In this document: in pieces, positions 44,948-56,224 of the stretch
How the letters are laid out: each line of letters begins with the position of its first letter
Position numbering within the stretch: the stretch's first letter is position 1
Origin: Linnemannia hyalina
Lineage: Eukaryota; Mortierellomycota; Mortierellomycetes; Mortierellales; Mortierellaceae
Direction: 5' to 3'
Assembly (NCBI GenBank): GCA_019671135.1
Contig: JAHRHY010000022.1
Span: forward strand, 1-64,000
DNA length: 64,000 nucleotides
Position numbers and translations under genes: made by a program
The notes under the pieces: model-generated
The model's database searches: none
Seen by the model: the letters and a program-made list of their open reading frames with translations, nothing else
What the model was told of the DNA's origin: nothing

Positions 44948-46698
44948 ATGTCGGCAGCTTTCAACAACGCATCACAGTCAACAAAACTGGTCGTCGTGGC
45001 TGCTGCCGCCTCGGTCGCCACAGCCGCAATCCTCCTCGGATACCAAGGATCACAGCGCAAACAGCGTACAAGGAGCCTTAAGGACGATATCAAGCGATCC
45101 GCCACTGCCGCTGATATCAAAGCCCAGGCTCAGGCGGCCAACTCTCAATCGGTATCACAAGCCCAGGCAACAGCAGCCGCTCCACCTCACATTGACGAGA
45201 AGGTCGAGTTTGATGAAGAGTTGGTTCTGGAGCAATTGGCCCGTAATATTGCCTTCCTAGGAGAAGAAGGTGTCCAGAAGCTCAGAAACTCTTTTGTTGT
45301 CGTCGTCGGAGCAGGTAACCATTCATCATTGTGCTTATATCTCACATACTCATTAATTCAGGCGATCTACTGTTCAAATGACCTAACCATTGAATGTATT
45401 GACTGAGAATAGGCGGCATAGGAAGTTGGGCAGCGAGCATGCTGATCAAGAGTGGAGTCGGCAAGATCCGGATTATTGACTATGACCAGGTTTCGTTGCC
45501 AGGATTGAACCAGCACGCGACAGCTACCAGGAACGATGTCGGCACACCCAAGGCAATTGCGATGAAGCAAGCATTCAGAACTATCGCACCCTGGGTCCAT
45601 GTCGACGCCAAAGTTGAGCGTCTTCAGGGGGACTCTGCCGCGTTCCTTCTTTCAGGTATGGGATGAGGATGTCTGTCAGTATTGGAATGTAAGGTACTCA
45701 TGGACTATGCGGACTGGGACAAGGCATTCACCTCAACCTCTTCCCGCTAATTGGCGATGTATTAGGCAACCCTGACTATGTGGTGGACTGCATTGGAGAC
45801 CTTTCGAGCAAGCTGGATTTGCTCAAGTACTGCTTCGACAACAAGATTCCCGTCATGAGTTCCATGGGTGCTGGAGCCAAGGCTGACCCCTCCAGAGTGC
45901 AAATCTGCGACATCTCAGAGACATTTGGTAAGCCATCACTTTGCCTTGTCGGTTGGTCCGCCTCTGTGTGTCTGATTGAACCAACAGAGTGCTAATTCAT
46001 GATGAATCATTTCCTTTACCTTCCTTACAGAGGACCCATTGGCGAGAGCGGTGCGTCGCAGACTGAAGAAATTGGGAGTTGATACAGGAATCGATGTTGT
46101 CTTTTCGTCCGAGAAGCCCTACCAGGCCGTACCACAACCAAACAGCAACATCAGCACATCACAGCATCACAGCGACGACGAGAAGAACGGATACTCCCCA
46201 CTCCCCAACTTCCCTTCAGGATCAGCTCTGCCAGTGTTTGGACCCCTGCCCGCGATGTTTGGAATGTCCATGGCAACATTCATCACCTGCAAGATCGCCG
46301 GCTGGCCAATGGACCCTCTCCCTAACAAAAACCGTACCGAGCTGTACCAGAGACTGCACCGTGATTTGAAGATCCAGGAAGAAGAACTCGCTGCAAAACA
46401 AGGAAAGACGGCGACAGATATCCCATTGGACCGCCGGGATGTTGGATATGTTATCGAGGAGATTTTCAGAGGCGGTAAGAGCGGGCTTTCACAGTGTATG
46501 GATCGGATTGCAGTCTGTCGGTGGAAGCGCGAGGAGCCTTTGAGTCTGACCAATGTGGTGGTGTTAACGCAGAGGGAGATGGAGAGACATATGGCGTTGC
46601 CTGTTGGTGCGGATTTGGAGAAGGTTTACGGGAAGGAGGCTGTTGCGTTTGTTGAAGGGCTTTTTAGAGAGGAGGAACAAATCTGTCGCCTTCGCTGA
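44948..46698 (+). CDS. TCD1: E1-like tRNA threonylcarbamoyladenosine dehydratase (TcdA/Tcd1 type)
   Basis: Exons 44948-45314, 45413-45655, 45766-45927 and 46031-46698 give 479 residues. The enzyme uses ATP to cyclise t6A37 of tRNAs to ct6A; fungal forms sit on the mitochondrial outer membrane. An N-terminal membrane segment (KLVVVAAAASVATAAILLGY) with basic residues after it fits that. The ThiF/E1 nucleotide-binding core reads VVVVGAGGIGSWAASMLIKS with IRIIDYDQVSLPGLNQHATA, then DYVVDCIGDLSSKLDLLKYC and MGAGAKADPSRVQICDIS. GPLPAMFGMSMATFITCKIA near residue 360 is the second membrane-like stretch known in Tcd proteins. Introns lie at VVGAG/GIGSW, LLSG/NPDYV and ETF/EDPLA. Confidence 0.9.
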
Positions 46699-46844
46699 GG
46701 ACCATAATACATATACAACTTATATCATCACTCATGTTTATGTGTTGCTTTGCGTTCTGTATCGTTACTCTTCAATGACAGAAGGCTTACAATGTTGGGG
46801 GCTTTCGCGCAGCATTCATCAAGAAAACGGTAGATGTTCGAACA

Positions 46845-46854
46845 ATATAAAAAG
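46845..46854 (+). promoter_or_regulatory. TATA box of a small ORF
   Basis: atataaaaag lies 78 bp before the ATG at 46932, followed by a pyrimidine-rich leader (cttttttctttttgttcttc), the usual layout of a core promoter in these fungi. Confidence 0.4.
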
Positions 46855-46931
46855 AAGGCCTATCCATCCTCCCACTTTTTTCTTTTTGTTCTTCATCTTC
46901 CCCATCAATACTCTCTTCAAATGATATCAAG

Positions 46932-47096
46932 ATGAACAAGGCCCGTCAAGAAGATATGGTAGCGAGGTTGGAAGTCGACTTTATTCGGAGAGAGAGACAC
47001 GAGAGGAAGGCGAAGACGAGGGAACAACGAAAGATGGTGGTAGCGACGAACGCAACAATGATTATCTGGACTGCTTCGATCGTGAAGCGCGCATGA
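46932..47096 (+). CDS. Small 54-residue protein, basic helix plus hydrophobic end
   Basis: The frame starts MNKARQEDMVARLEVDFIRR, continues with a charged helix (ERHERKAKTREQRKM) and ends in a hydrophobic stretch VVATNATMIIWTASIVKRA. This looks like a small tail-anchored or inner-membrane assembly protein. A TATA box and CT-rich leader precede it. A five-codon upstream ORF (ATG at 46921) overlaps the start, its TGA sharing bases with the ATG. No family is recognised with confidence. Confidence 0.5.
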   Translation: MNKARQEDMVARLEVDFIRRERHERKAKTREQRKMVVATNATMIIWTASIVKRA

Positions 47097-47795
47097 CATA
47101 AATGGTCATAGATTCGTTCGAGTATGACCAGCAAGCGGAGCACGGATCGGGTGGTTCTTCCGTGGAGAATTGGCAAATGAAACAGATAATGTCGTTTCTT
47201 CTTTTCTTCTGTCTGTTGTGTACATATTGTATTTCATGTTCCAATAGATTTTGGTACTTGGGAATATGTGTCTGTGTGGTGTGCGTTGATTTTGCTGTTG
47301 TTTAATGAGGGATGAGAAACACTTGGCTGCATGCGATGTTACGCGACTAATTGACAGGGCGCGACGCGTTAAGATTGAAACAAGGGGAGGCAGCTTTGAC
47401 CCCTTTCGCGCGAACATCCAAGACAAACGCGTTTTATCAATGGTCAATGGCATGACGGCAACGCCACTCACCACGATGGACAGGTATAATAAACCCTTCC
47501 TCCCCCTTACTTTCATTTTTTTTGTTTTTCTTATTTTTTATTGCGCAAGAGAATAGGTTAATATACAATTTGGGGGTGGGGCTATGGAGGTAGAAGTTAA
47601 GTTTGCAAGTACGCGAGTAGAGAAAGAAGTGATATGTACAATGATCAATGGTGGTGATTAGTGGTGAACGAGCAATGAAGGTTGTGTAAAGTGGAATTCT
47701 GAAATAAAAAATGAAGGATATATGACGAGTGCGAATAAAAGGTCGCGTGGCAGTGGGTCGGCGTATGTAAAGACAATGCGGGTTCTGAGGTGCTT
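47097..47795. other. Intergenic
   Basis: A 136-codon minus frame (47106-47516) overlaps this stretch but lacks recognisable features. The rest is AT-rich 3' sequence of the neighbouring genes. Confidence 0.4.
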
Positions 47796-49600
47796 CTAGT
47801 CCAGCAACCTTCGGTACAAGGCCTCCGTAATAACAACTTCCGAGAGGTTGGGCAGGTCTCTGACGTGTTCCAGCAGAGCGACATCGAACAGCGGAGATTT
47901 CACCTCATGTCCCTGCTGGCGAATCTCCTCGTACGACCGACAACTGCAACAATGGGCCTTTCGACCTCTATACAGCTGTCTCCATCCCTCGGGAGAGGGG
48001 ACCTGTGGAACGCCACCATGCTTAGCTCGAGGTGATACTCCATGGAGGGTCAGTTTCTTGAGGTTGGGGAGATTCCATGACTTTTTGAGCATCATCGCCT
48101 TGAAGACCTTGTCGTCCGCATGGTTGTGGTAAGTAAACTCCCGCAGCTCAGTGCATTCCCGGAGAATCGAATGGATGCACGCCAATCGCCGCTTGCCTTT
48201 GGTTCCTTGTCCGAAGTCCAGATCTAGCCTCTTCAGGCTTTCCTTCCTGTCCTTGATCGCGGCCGCCATCTGAAGGTCTAGCTGACCGGTATGCAGAATC
48301 AGCTCCTCGACCGACTGGGGAGCTCCCTCGATCATCGCGAGGGTCCAGGGCTGCCGGGTGCTTCGCAGTGAAAGCCGACGGAGCTTGTGGCAATTCTCTC
48401 GAACCAACGTGGCAACCTTTCCACCATCCGCCTTTTGTGAGTAGCAGATCTCCAACTGGTCCAGGTGCGGGCAGGCCTCGAGTATTACCTTCTGGAAGGG
48501 GAACAGCAAGCGGTTGTCACGCAAGACAAGGTGCGAGATGGGGAGGATACCGATATTCTTGGCGTCGGGCAGCTTGACGTTCACGAGTTCTGTCCGTCTG
48601 CGTCTCTTGTTGCAACCTCTGTTACCTGCTTCATCGTCTTCAGTCTTGCGTTTCTTAGATTCACTGTTGTTGGTCGTAGTGCTGTTGCCAGCTGCCTCCA
48701 GGGCCGCATGTACTTTCGTCTCCGTAAAATCCTCCAACATTATGTCCTCGGCCTCGACCTCGTTGATGTCGTCCTTGTTCTCATCCTCGTCTTTGTCCTC
48801 GTCCTGCTCACTCTTGTAGTCGAAAAACTCGCACTGCTGCGAGATAGTAAGCTTGCGAAGATGAGGCTTGTTGGTGATGATTCTCTTCCAGTCTGACGCA
48901 GTGAACTTGAAGCGAGTGAGCTCCAACGACTTGAGGTAAACTTGGCGCTCGAGAAAGATGAGGAGGAAGGGATGCATCCTTGTGCAATTGCCAGAGAGCG
49001 TGAGCTCCACCAAGGTGTGAGTCTTGGCCCCAATGAGTCGCTTAACGGGGAAGACGGCGTCGTGGATCTCGAGACGGTCGATATGTTCGTGTTTCTTCAG
49101 GACGTCCCACAGGTCCGCGTGTTTTTTGTGCGTCTTGTCGACCAGGGAGAGATGACGGACAAACATGATATTCCGAGCCAGGACTTCCAAAGGGACTTTC
49201 TTCTCCATGACGGCATGGTCATATGTCCGCCACAAGACGGGGGTGAAGGCATTGTACCAGGTGGTGCAGACTGCGGCTGCACTGAGAATGTGCGTTGGAT
49301 CCCAGAGGTCCACAAAGCGGTACTGGTATGAATCATAACGACGCCAAAAGAGCGGGAGGTATGAACCAATAAGAGCTAAGATCTCGGGAATCATTAATGG
49401 ATGGGTGGAGAACTTGTCGACAGGAACACTAACGCGTCAAGGCCAGAATGAACAGCGAGGGTTGGTCAAGGGCTGGTGGTAATGGGGTTCCTTTTCTTTC
49501 TGGAAAAAACTCTGGTGGCGCGTCGGAACAACGGAATGCAAAATAGGCCTTTGTAGCATACTGAGTGCGGTGGTTGTACTTACCCTGTGGGAGCCTCCAT
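47796..49600 (-). CDS. F-box/LRR protein (intact)
   Basis: A 17-nt first exon (49600-49584, MEAPT plus two bases) splices in phase to 49428-47796, giving 549 residues. The F-box-like start is VPVDKFSTHPLMIPEILALI ... AAAVCTTWYNAFTPVLWRTY. A long leucine-rich repeat part follows (LKSLELTRFKFTASDWKRII, LPISHLVLRDNRLLFPF, LVRENCHKLRRLSLRSTRQP, WNLPNLKKLTLHGVSP), ending LPNLSEVVITEALYRRLLD. In the middle is an Asp/Glu and Lys/Arg-rich loop. A Cys group, AHCCSCRS, lies near the C-terminus. F-box/LRR proteins select substrates for SCF ubiquitin ligases; the substrate is unknown. It lies head to head with the paralogue at 50.2-51.8 kb. Confidence 0.85.
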
Positions 49601-50200
49601 TGCGATTGGTGATTGTTTTGTTTGTTGTTGCTGGCTAGTTGTCTGGCTGGTGATTGATGTGATGTTGGCTACTGGCTACTGGCTACTGAAGAAGGAAAGT
49701 GGTGGGTGACGATAAGGGGAAGGGATGCGAAAGGGAAGAAGAAGGTTACAAAAAGGCGTTTTTTTTTTGAGCGTGTGTGGCCCAAGTTGCCGCAAGAAAT
49801 TATTAGAAGGCTTGATTGTACGGATTTCCTTTTGTTCCTTGGCATTTGTACGTGCAAATGCTAGCATCAATGGCTGCCACCCGTGCTTACTGCTTGCTGC
49901 CAACAGCGTCGTGTAGCAAAGATGATAGTTCCTTTGTCTTTGTTGTCTCCCCTAGTCATTTGGTGGCAACAAGTCCAGACAAAAAGCCTTCTTTCAACCC
50001 TATGCTCTTCTTTCCCTTCGTTCTTTTCTTTCTCCTGTCTCTTCTCTACTTCTTCTTTCTCTTCACTCAGCTAATACAATAGACAGCCATTACCACTCAC
50101 TCAGTTTTCCTCATTCATTCACCCATTCACACATTTCTCCGCAATTCAATCCTCGTTGTCTGTCGTCGAGGCTGACTTCATTAACAACCGAATCAAAAAA
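49601..50200. promoter_or_regulatory. Shared region between divergent F-box/LRR paralogues
   Basis: A 600-bp interval holds both 5' ends. It contains short tactggc direct repeats at 49668-49687 and pyrimidine-rich leader before 50200. Open frames here are low complexity. Confidence 0.4.
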
Positions 50201-51807
50201 ATGCCTGAACAACCACAACCAACGCGGTATCAACACTGCCCACCAAGTAAGGACAACTTCTTTTTAGCTATTCGTTTTGGCTATACACAATGGTCTTTTT
50301 TTTCGCGTAATTTATAGTTAACACCCATAAACTCAAATAGACCCGTCAACAGGACGAACGCCCTCATGATGCCAGAGATCATCGCCCTGGTGGGGCAGTA
50401 CCTTCCCCTCTTTGTCCACCGCTTCGAGATAGGCTGGGGCCGCGAGGGTATCATCTGGAGCCCCAAGACCCTTCGCGATGCCGCCACGGTCTGCAGAGCC
50501 TGGCACAGTGTGTTGACAGGCGTCTTGTGGCACACCTACGATCACGCCTTGATGGTAGACAACGTTTCTCCCAAGGTCCTTGGCCGCAATATGCATCTCG
50601 TCCGCCGCTTGTCGCTGATGGATGAGTACCTCATGTGGCCCTATTATGATCGCACGCCTCTCCAGCAAGCACTCAGCCGCTATCAACATATCAGCTGCCT
50701 GGAGGTCTCTGAGGAAATCTTTCTTCACCAGAGTCTGTCTGAGCTCAACGCGGAGAGCTTGTCCGAGCTCAAACTCACTGGATATGGCTTACGAATGGGT
50801 GTGGCCATGATGGTATTTGTTGAGAGCTCGCACAATCTGAAGTGCTTGGAGCTGGCCCAGTACAAGTTTACACCCACGGACTGGAAGAGGCTGGTCACAG
50901 GAAAGCCTCATCTCCGAAGCTGGTTGTTTTGGAGCGGTGTGTCTTAAGCGAAATATTCTCGGGTATTAGACCGACCGAGGAACCCCCTCGAGGAGAAGAC
51001 ATTGTGATGGAAGACGCGGCGGATATCGGCACCCTCCCCATCACTCACTTGGTCATCAACGACAGAGTTTTCAGCTTTGCCTTGCGAGAGATCTCCATTT
51101 GCGCATCTCCAGGCCTGAAGCAACTGGAGACTTCTCTTCTAAAGGTGGAAAGAAATCAGAACTATGCCGAACTGATCCGGGATCACTGTCAAGAGCTGGA
51201 GGTACTTGCGGTCCACAGCAAACATATGACCTGGACCCAAGAGATGGTCAAGAAGATGCCACAGTCTATTCGAGAGTTGGTCTTGCATCTTAAGCATTAT
51301 CTTTTGGACGTTGCAGGGACCATCGCCGAACGAGGAGCATCACTTACCCGTTTGGAGCTGGATTTTGCTGAAGATTTCATAGACTGGGATGACCGTCATC
51401 TTTCTAGGATTGGGGAGATCCTGCGAGGATGTTCAGAGCTCCAAGAGTTTGTCTACCACCACCACATCCATGACCATTTTGTCACCACCAAGTTGTTGAA
51501 GGACAAGTGGAATCTCCCCCATCTCAAGGCCCTTCGGCTGCACGGTTTGCATCCTGACTGCATCTACGTTTTAGACGCTCTTGCCTGTAAAGACGTTGGC
51601 CCTCAGACTCCAAACACGGTCCCTCTCGGTTGGAGACGTAATATGGGAGAGCCGTACTGCGACACCTGTTATATACAGAAGCGAGGAGAGGCCATGGCAT
51701 TGATGAAAGGGCGACACGCACCTTTTGAAGCCGTGCTTCTCTGTCATGTTCAGAAACTGCCGAGTCTCTCCGAGGTCGTCCTCACAGAGAATGTCTACAA
51801 GCGATGA
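50201..51807 (+). pseudogene. F-box/LRR paralogue with a frameshift
   Basis: Homologous along its length to the divergent neighbour: ALMMPEIIALVGQYLPLF, AATVCRAWHSVLTGVLWHTY, LELAQYKFTPTDWKRLVTGK, then after a one-base loss near 50920 KLVVLERCVLSEIFSG, LPITHLVINDRVFSFAL, WNLPHLKALRLHGLHP, LPSLSEVVLTENVYKR. The first frame ends at 50947; the second is open to 51807. Inserting one A in cgaagctg would restore it, so it is a single recent lesion or a sequence error. The ATG at 50201 and its donor (ccaa|gtaagg) do not match the phase of the following exon at 50342, so the 5' end may carry a second lesion or start at 50366. A TYR/Cys C-terminal motif CDTCYIQKRGE matches the Cys group of the neighbour. 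Confidence 0.75.
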
Positions 51808-52109
51808 CTGTAGATGCCTCCAAAATTGACCGACATCACCGTCGACTGCAGGGATAGGTCAGCTCCTATCATTTCACTTTCCGTTTTCCTTCGTTGCTTT
51901 CACCGTTGCTTCTTTCCTTGTACATACTCCGACTATCTCCCCCTCCTTGCTTTCTTGCTTGTTTGCATACTGTCCACTGAAAAATTAAAAAATGATAATT
52001 GGTGGCACAATCTTCACAACGAGTCACGCTTTTGTTAACTGCTTCCGCGTTCTTTTGATCTTTTACGGCATCCACCTTCACAAACTCCAGCCAAAAGTAA
52101 ATCAGAATC

Positions 52110-53179
52110 ATGGCCGGCAGGAACATTGCAACACGCCTCATCACACGAGCCTTCTCCTCATCGCCCAAGGTGACCCAAAAGGGCACCCGGCCATTCCAGG
52201 TCGCCATCGACGGACCAGCCGCATCCGGCAAAAGTACATTCCTTTCTTTTTTCTGTTCCCTCCAACACCAAAAAAAAAATAGGTTCCTATTATGACAGCC
52301 CATGTATATGCATGAGTGTTGACATTGTGTCTTTACTTTTTTGTTGGCTACTAGGTACGACTGCAAAGATGGTCGCGCAGCGCTTGGGGTTCGACTACAT
52401 CGACACGGGAGCATTCTACCGTTGTGTAAGAGCTTTCCTCCACCATTTTTCGTATCAATTGGACTATGACAATCAACCCTTCTTTTTCTGATCCTCACTC
52501 ACATTCACAACGAATTTAAAACAAACAGGTCACACTGGCAGCACTCTCAAAAGGAATCGACCCCTCCAACCAAACCCAGGCCTCACAAATCTCCAACCTT
52601 GCACAATCCTCCCACATTGGCTTGAATACCGTCTTTTCTTCCTCCCCCTCCTCACTACCAACGACAAGAGTCTTCCTCGACAAAAAGGACGTTTCCTCCG
52701 AAATCCGTACCGGAACCGTCTCAAAACACGTCTCGGCCGTCGCGGCCATCGGACCCGTCCGTGAAGCCGTCCTCCAAAAGGTCCGTGACATGGGCGCCAC
52801 CTCCACCTCCCATGAAGGCAACTCTGGAAGAGCAGGATTGGTGATGGACGGTCGCGATATCGGTACTGTTGTCCTGCCGAACGCAGATTTGAAGATCTTT
52901 TTGGTGGCGGATAGCAGAGTTCGTGCAGAGAGGAGATTACAGGAGTTGGCCAAGAGTGGGAGTAAAGAGGAGGGGTCGGATGTAGAAACGGTCCAGAAGG
53001 ATTTGGAAAGACGGGATGAATTGGATCGAACGCGTGAGGCGTCGCCGCTCAGGAAGGCCGATGATGCGGTGGAACTTGATACTTCGCATTTAACGATTGA
53101 GGGTCAGGTTGATGCTATTGTCCAGGAGGTCCATCGTCGACAGAAGGCAGCATCTTCGTCATCGCCATCGTCGGAATAA
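52110..53179 (+). CDS. Cytidylate kinase, bacterial type, mitochondrial
   Basis: Exons 52110-52233, 52355-52425 and 52529-53179 give 281 residues. It phosphorylates CMP/dCMP with ATP. The wording is that of bacterial Cmk rather than the eukaryotic UMP/CMP kinase: P-loop FQVAIDGPAASGKST, FDYIDTGAFYRCVTLAALSK, then SAVAAIGPVREAVLQKVRD, GLVMDGRDIGTVVLPNADLK with the DGRDIGT motif, and KIFLVADSRVRAERR ... RRDELDRTREASPLRKADDA. The N-terminus MAGRNIATRLITRAFSSSPK is a mitochondrial presequence. A Ser-rich loop (VFSSSPSSLPTTR) is inserted before DKKDVSSEIRT. A bacterial-type nucleotide kinase in a fungal mitochondrion suggests descent from the endosymbiont or a transfer. Confidence 0.85.
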
Positions 53180-53516
53180 GAGTCAAAACATAAATACTTG
53201 CATTTCATTTCATTACAACAGTCATCAGGAACCCAAGGGCGGTGGTTGTTCTTTGTGGCGAATACGCGGCACAGTGAGAGGGGCTGTCTTAGAGAGGCTG
53301 GGTAACAGGAGACGACTGGGAATAGGAACGTTTGAACAATATGACGACGAGGCAGTGAAGATGAACAACAACCGATGTCTATATACTTTAGTAATTCCCT
53401 CCTCTCATGTCAAAGGTACGAAATCACATTCAATTGTTTCAATCACATTTATGGCTTTATCTTCAGTTCATTATGAATGGGCAATGGAGTATTTTACTTC
53501 CAAACCTATCATGCCA
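53180..53516. other. 3' interval between convergent genes
   Basis: Nothing is supported here. Frames running through it on the plus strand continue into the antisense of the SPF45 gene. Confidence 0.5.
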
Positions 53517-55771
53517 TTACGGAGCGAGTTGAAGAGCATCAAACCGGGCCTCATCAAAGAACTGGCCACGAACCTGCCGCCCGCCAAAGAATCGACCATG
53601 CAAGTCCCTCAACGCGCGTTCTGCAGACTCCTTGGCTCCAAACTTGACAAATATCCGTACCGCCTCTTCAGGAGAGACGTTTCTGTTCTTGATCTCAAAG
53701 ATGAGACACCGAACGACAGCTCCGAATTTCTCGCACTCGGCTGCTGTTTCTTCTTGCAGCGCGTCGTCGACTTCGCCTGGGCCGACCATGTTTGTCAGCA
53801 GGATCACTGTCGATGGTACTCCTATACACCATTGTCCACGAGAAAATATGACGGTTAATATCAAGAGGGAAAATAGCAAAAGGAAAAGTCAATGCGAAGG
53901 CTCGAACCTTTGAAGGGGCTGGCTTGAGCTGCTGGTACAAATGCAGGTTTATGCTGCTGCTGTTGCGGTTGTTGCTGACGTTGTTGATGCTGCTGGAACT
54001 GCGGAAGTGCTTGATGTTGCTGAGGGGCTGGCTGAGAGCGCTGCTGACTCAACATTGCTCGGCGGTTGAAAGCTTCCTCTCCTGAAGTGTCATTCATGAC
54101 AAACGCAGGCTTGCTCTGCACGGGCGAACCCGATGTTGGGGGCGGGGCTGAAGAGACGACTGGCTCTCTTTCCACAGGCCGAGCTTGAGAAAGAATGTTG
54201 GTCTGACTCGGCGGCGGGGCAAATGCCTTGTATGCCCTAGCAGGCTGTTGTTGCTGTTGAGAAGGTGGCGAAAGTTGTCGGCTCCGTTTGTGAGATGGAC
54301 TGGGGGACCGTCTGGACCCGTAAGGTGGTGAACGCGATCTTGACCTGGAGCATGACCGACCCGTCCGTCGGCTATGCGGGCTTCTGCTACGACTCCTTCT
54401 CCTGTCCCAGCTTCGACTCTTACTCCTACTCCTGTTTCTGTGTTGCCCTGGTTGGTCGTGCTCTGATGCTGGTCCTGCCATAGAGAGGTCGGACAACGGT
54501 CCAGCTGCGATAGAGTCAGAGATTTGTCCTGGGGGGATAAAGCCGATTGGTCGATCAAGCGGATCCTGTCTGCGACCGAATGACGGTAGGAGACTGCGAC
54601 TGCGGGAGGGACTGCGAGAACGAGACTGTGAACGAGAGCGATCCCGATGAGACCTCTCATTGGATGTGCTCCTCCTTCGCCTCATGGGCGATCGCGACCT
54701 TGATCGTGAACGGCTCCTTGATCGCGATCGAGAATAAGACCGCGAGCGGGACCGACGATCCTTGGATCTTAGCCGGTGACGAGACGAGGATCTCGAACGC
54801 GAACGAGAGCGAGAGTGACGTTGATATCCTGACCCTGCTCCTCCATGCCGTCCGAAATTACGCTTCTCCTCCTCGGATTGCCTCCGATCATTCTCGAATA
54901 AGTCCTTGAACTCTTCATATTCGTTGGGTCTGGCGACCTCGTACTCGTCATTGAGTGACATGGGTCCTCCTTGCTGTGCTTTGACAGGCGGTCGCTTTGG
55001 TTGTCTCCAGCCCTGAGTCTACGTAATGTGATAAATCAAGGAAGGGTTTAAAAATTCTTGTAAACATCACCACGCTAAAACGATCAGTGTGGCGCATCAC
55101 GCGAGAAAGAAAAGAGTTTCCTACATCATTGTCCTGACGTTGAACCTGGGCAATCCGTGCTCGTAACCAGCTGTTCTCATCGACGGTCTTTGCCTGGACC
55201 TGCGGCGCTTGAGCAGTGTTGGTGACCGCAGATGACACAACTGTAGTTGGTGCTCTGTAAACCGTCGTGACTCCGCTCTGAGACTCTTTTGTTGTGATTG
55301 CGGCCGTTGTAGAAGCTGTTGTTGCCGTTGTCGAAGTGATCGACTGCGATACGAATCCAGCAGGGATGCTCCTCATGGCAGGCTTCTGTTTTGGCGGCAC
55401 AGGCTTCCTGTTGATCGGCTTGAAACGAGTCACAGAGGACCAACCAGCTGAGAGTATGCGGGGGGGAGGTGTTTAGGTGTGGATTCTTGTTATTAGCGTG
55501 CTCTGAAGGGTAAGACGAAATGTTTGTGCGAATTCAAGGTTTGTTTTTTTTTCGTTTGCCGGCTTCAATCGTGACAAAGAAACCGAGAGGAGAGAGTGTG
55601 GTCGTTTTGGTTGTTGAGGAGGAAAGTGAGTCGTGATAAAGTTCAAGTACCAGGGAGGGTTGATTTGGCGGAACTGGAAGAACTGGAGCCAGCTGCACCC
55701 TCGGCGGTGGGTTTCTTGACGGGCGTGTCCCCTTCCTTGCTTGGTGGCGGGAGGTCCCCGTACAGCGACAT
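53517..55771 (-). CDS. RBM17: Splicing factor SPF45/RBM17-like with RS domain
   Basis: Exons 55771-55651, 55447-55125, 55018-53908 and 53821-53517 give 619 residues. The start MSLYGDLPPPSKE is the SPF45 N-terminus. A Thr/Val linker and NEYEEFKDLFENDRRQSEEE follow, then a long Arg/Ser domain with (RS)n runs (about residues 180-350). A Gln/Pro-rich segment precedes a C-terminal U2AF-homology RRM: STVILLTNMVGPGEVDDALQ, EETAAECEKFGAVVRCLIFE, RIFVKFGAKESAERALRDLH, and GRFFGGRQVRGQFFDEARF with the UHM Arg-x-Phe. SPF45 acts in 3' splice-site choice. No G-patch motif, normally present before the UHM, could be found; the RS domain is unusual for the family. Confidence 0.85.
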
Positions 55772-56224
55772 ATTCGACTTGCTCTTGTTCTTGGCTGTGT
55801 GAAGTGAGTTTTCCTGACAGAAAGTATCCTTTCTTTGTATCGTTGCTGTGTCCTGGTTCTGGGTGGTTGTTGATGAGGCGATCCCGTGCAGGTGTGGTTG
55901 ATGTCAGTCGAATGAAAAGAAATGTTGGTGTGTTCTGCATTGGTTCTGTATGAATGAGTGAGTGGCTTTTCAACTTTGATGAAGGGAGGAATCCCTATTT
56001 TGAGTATTGCAAATAAAAAGGGTTCGCTGGTGTGAGATCTCTAATTGGCGATTGCATTACCTCAAGAGCGAGAAGTCCAAACCCTGTCTGTCTGTCTGTC
56101 GTTCCCTCGACCGGGTGTTTCTCTGATCCGATTGATTATTCACCCTTTCTTTCTTTTTTCTTCCTTTCATTCTCTTTTTCATTCACACTCCACCCTCTCA
56201 CCCCTCTAATCACATACATTCAGA
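55772..56224. promoter_or_regulatory. Divergent promoter between SPF45 and AIF genes
   Basis: A 453-bp interval separates the two ATGs. A caaataaaaagg TATA-like stretch (about 56009-56021) and a pyrimidine-rich leader (56145-56200) serve the plus-strand gene. Confidence 0.35.

Noticed and set aside
48368..49331. Plus-strand frames of 69-143 codons
   Set aside because: Antisense shadows of the intact F-box/LRR gene.
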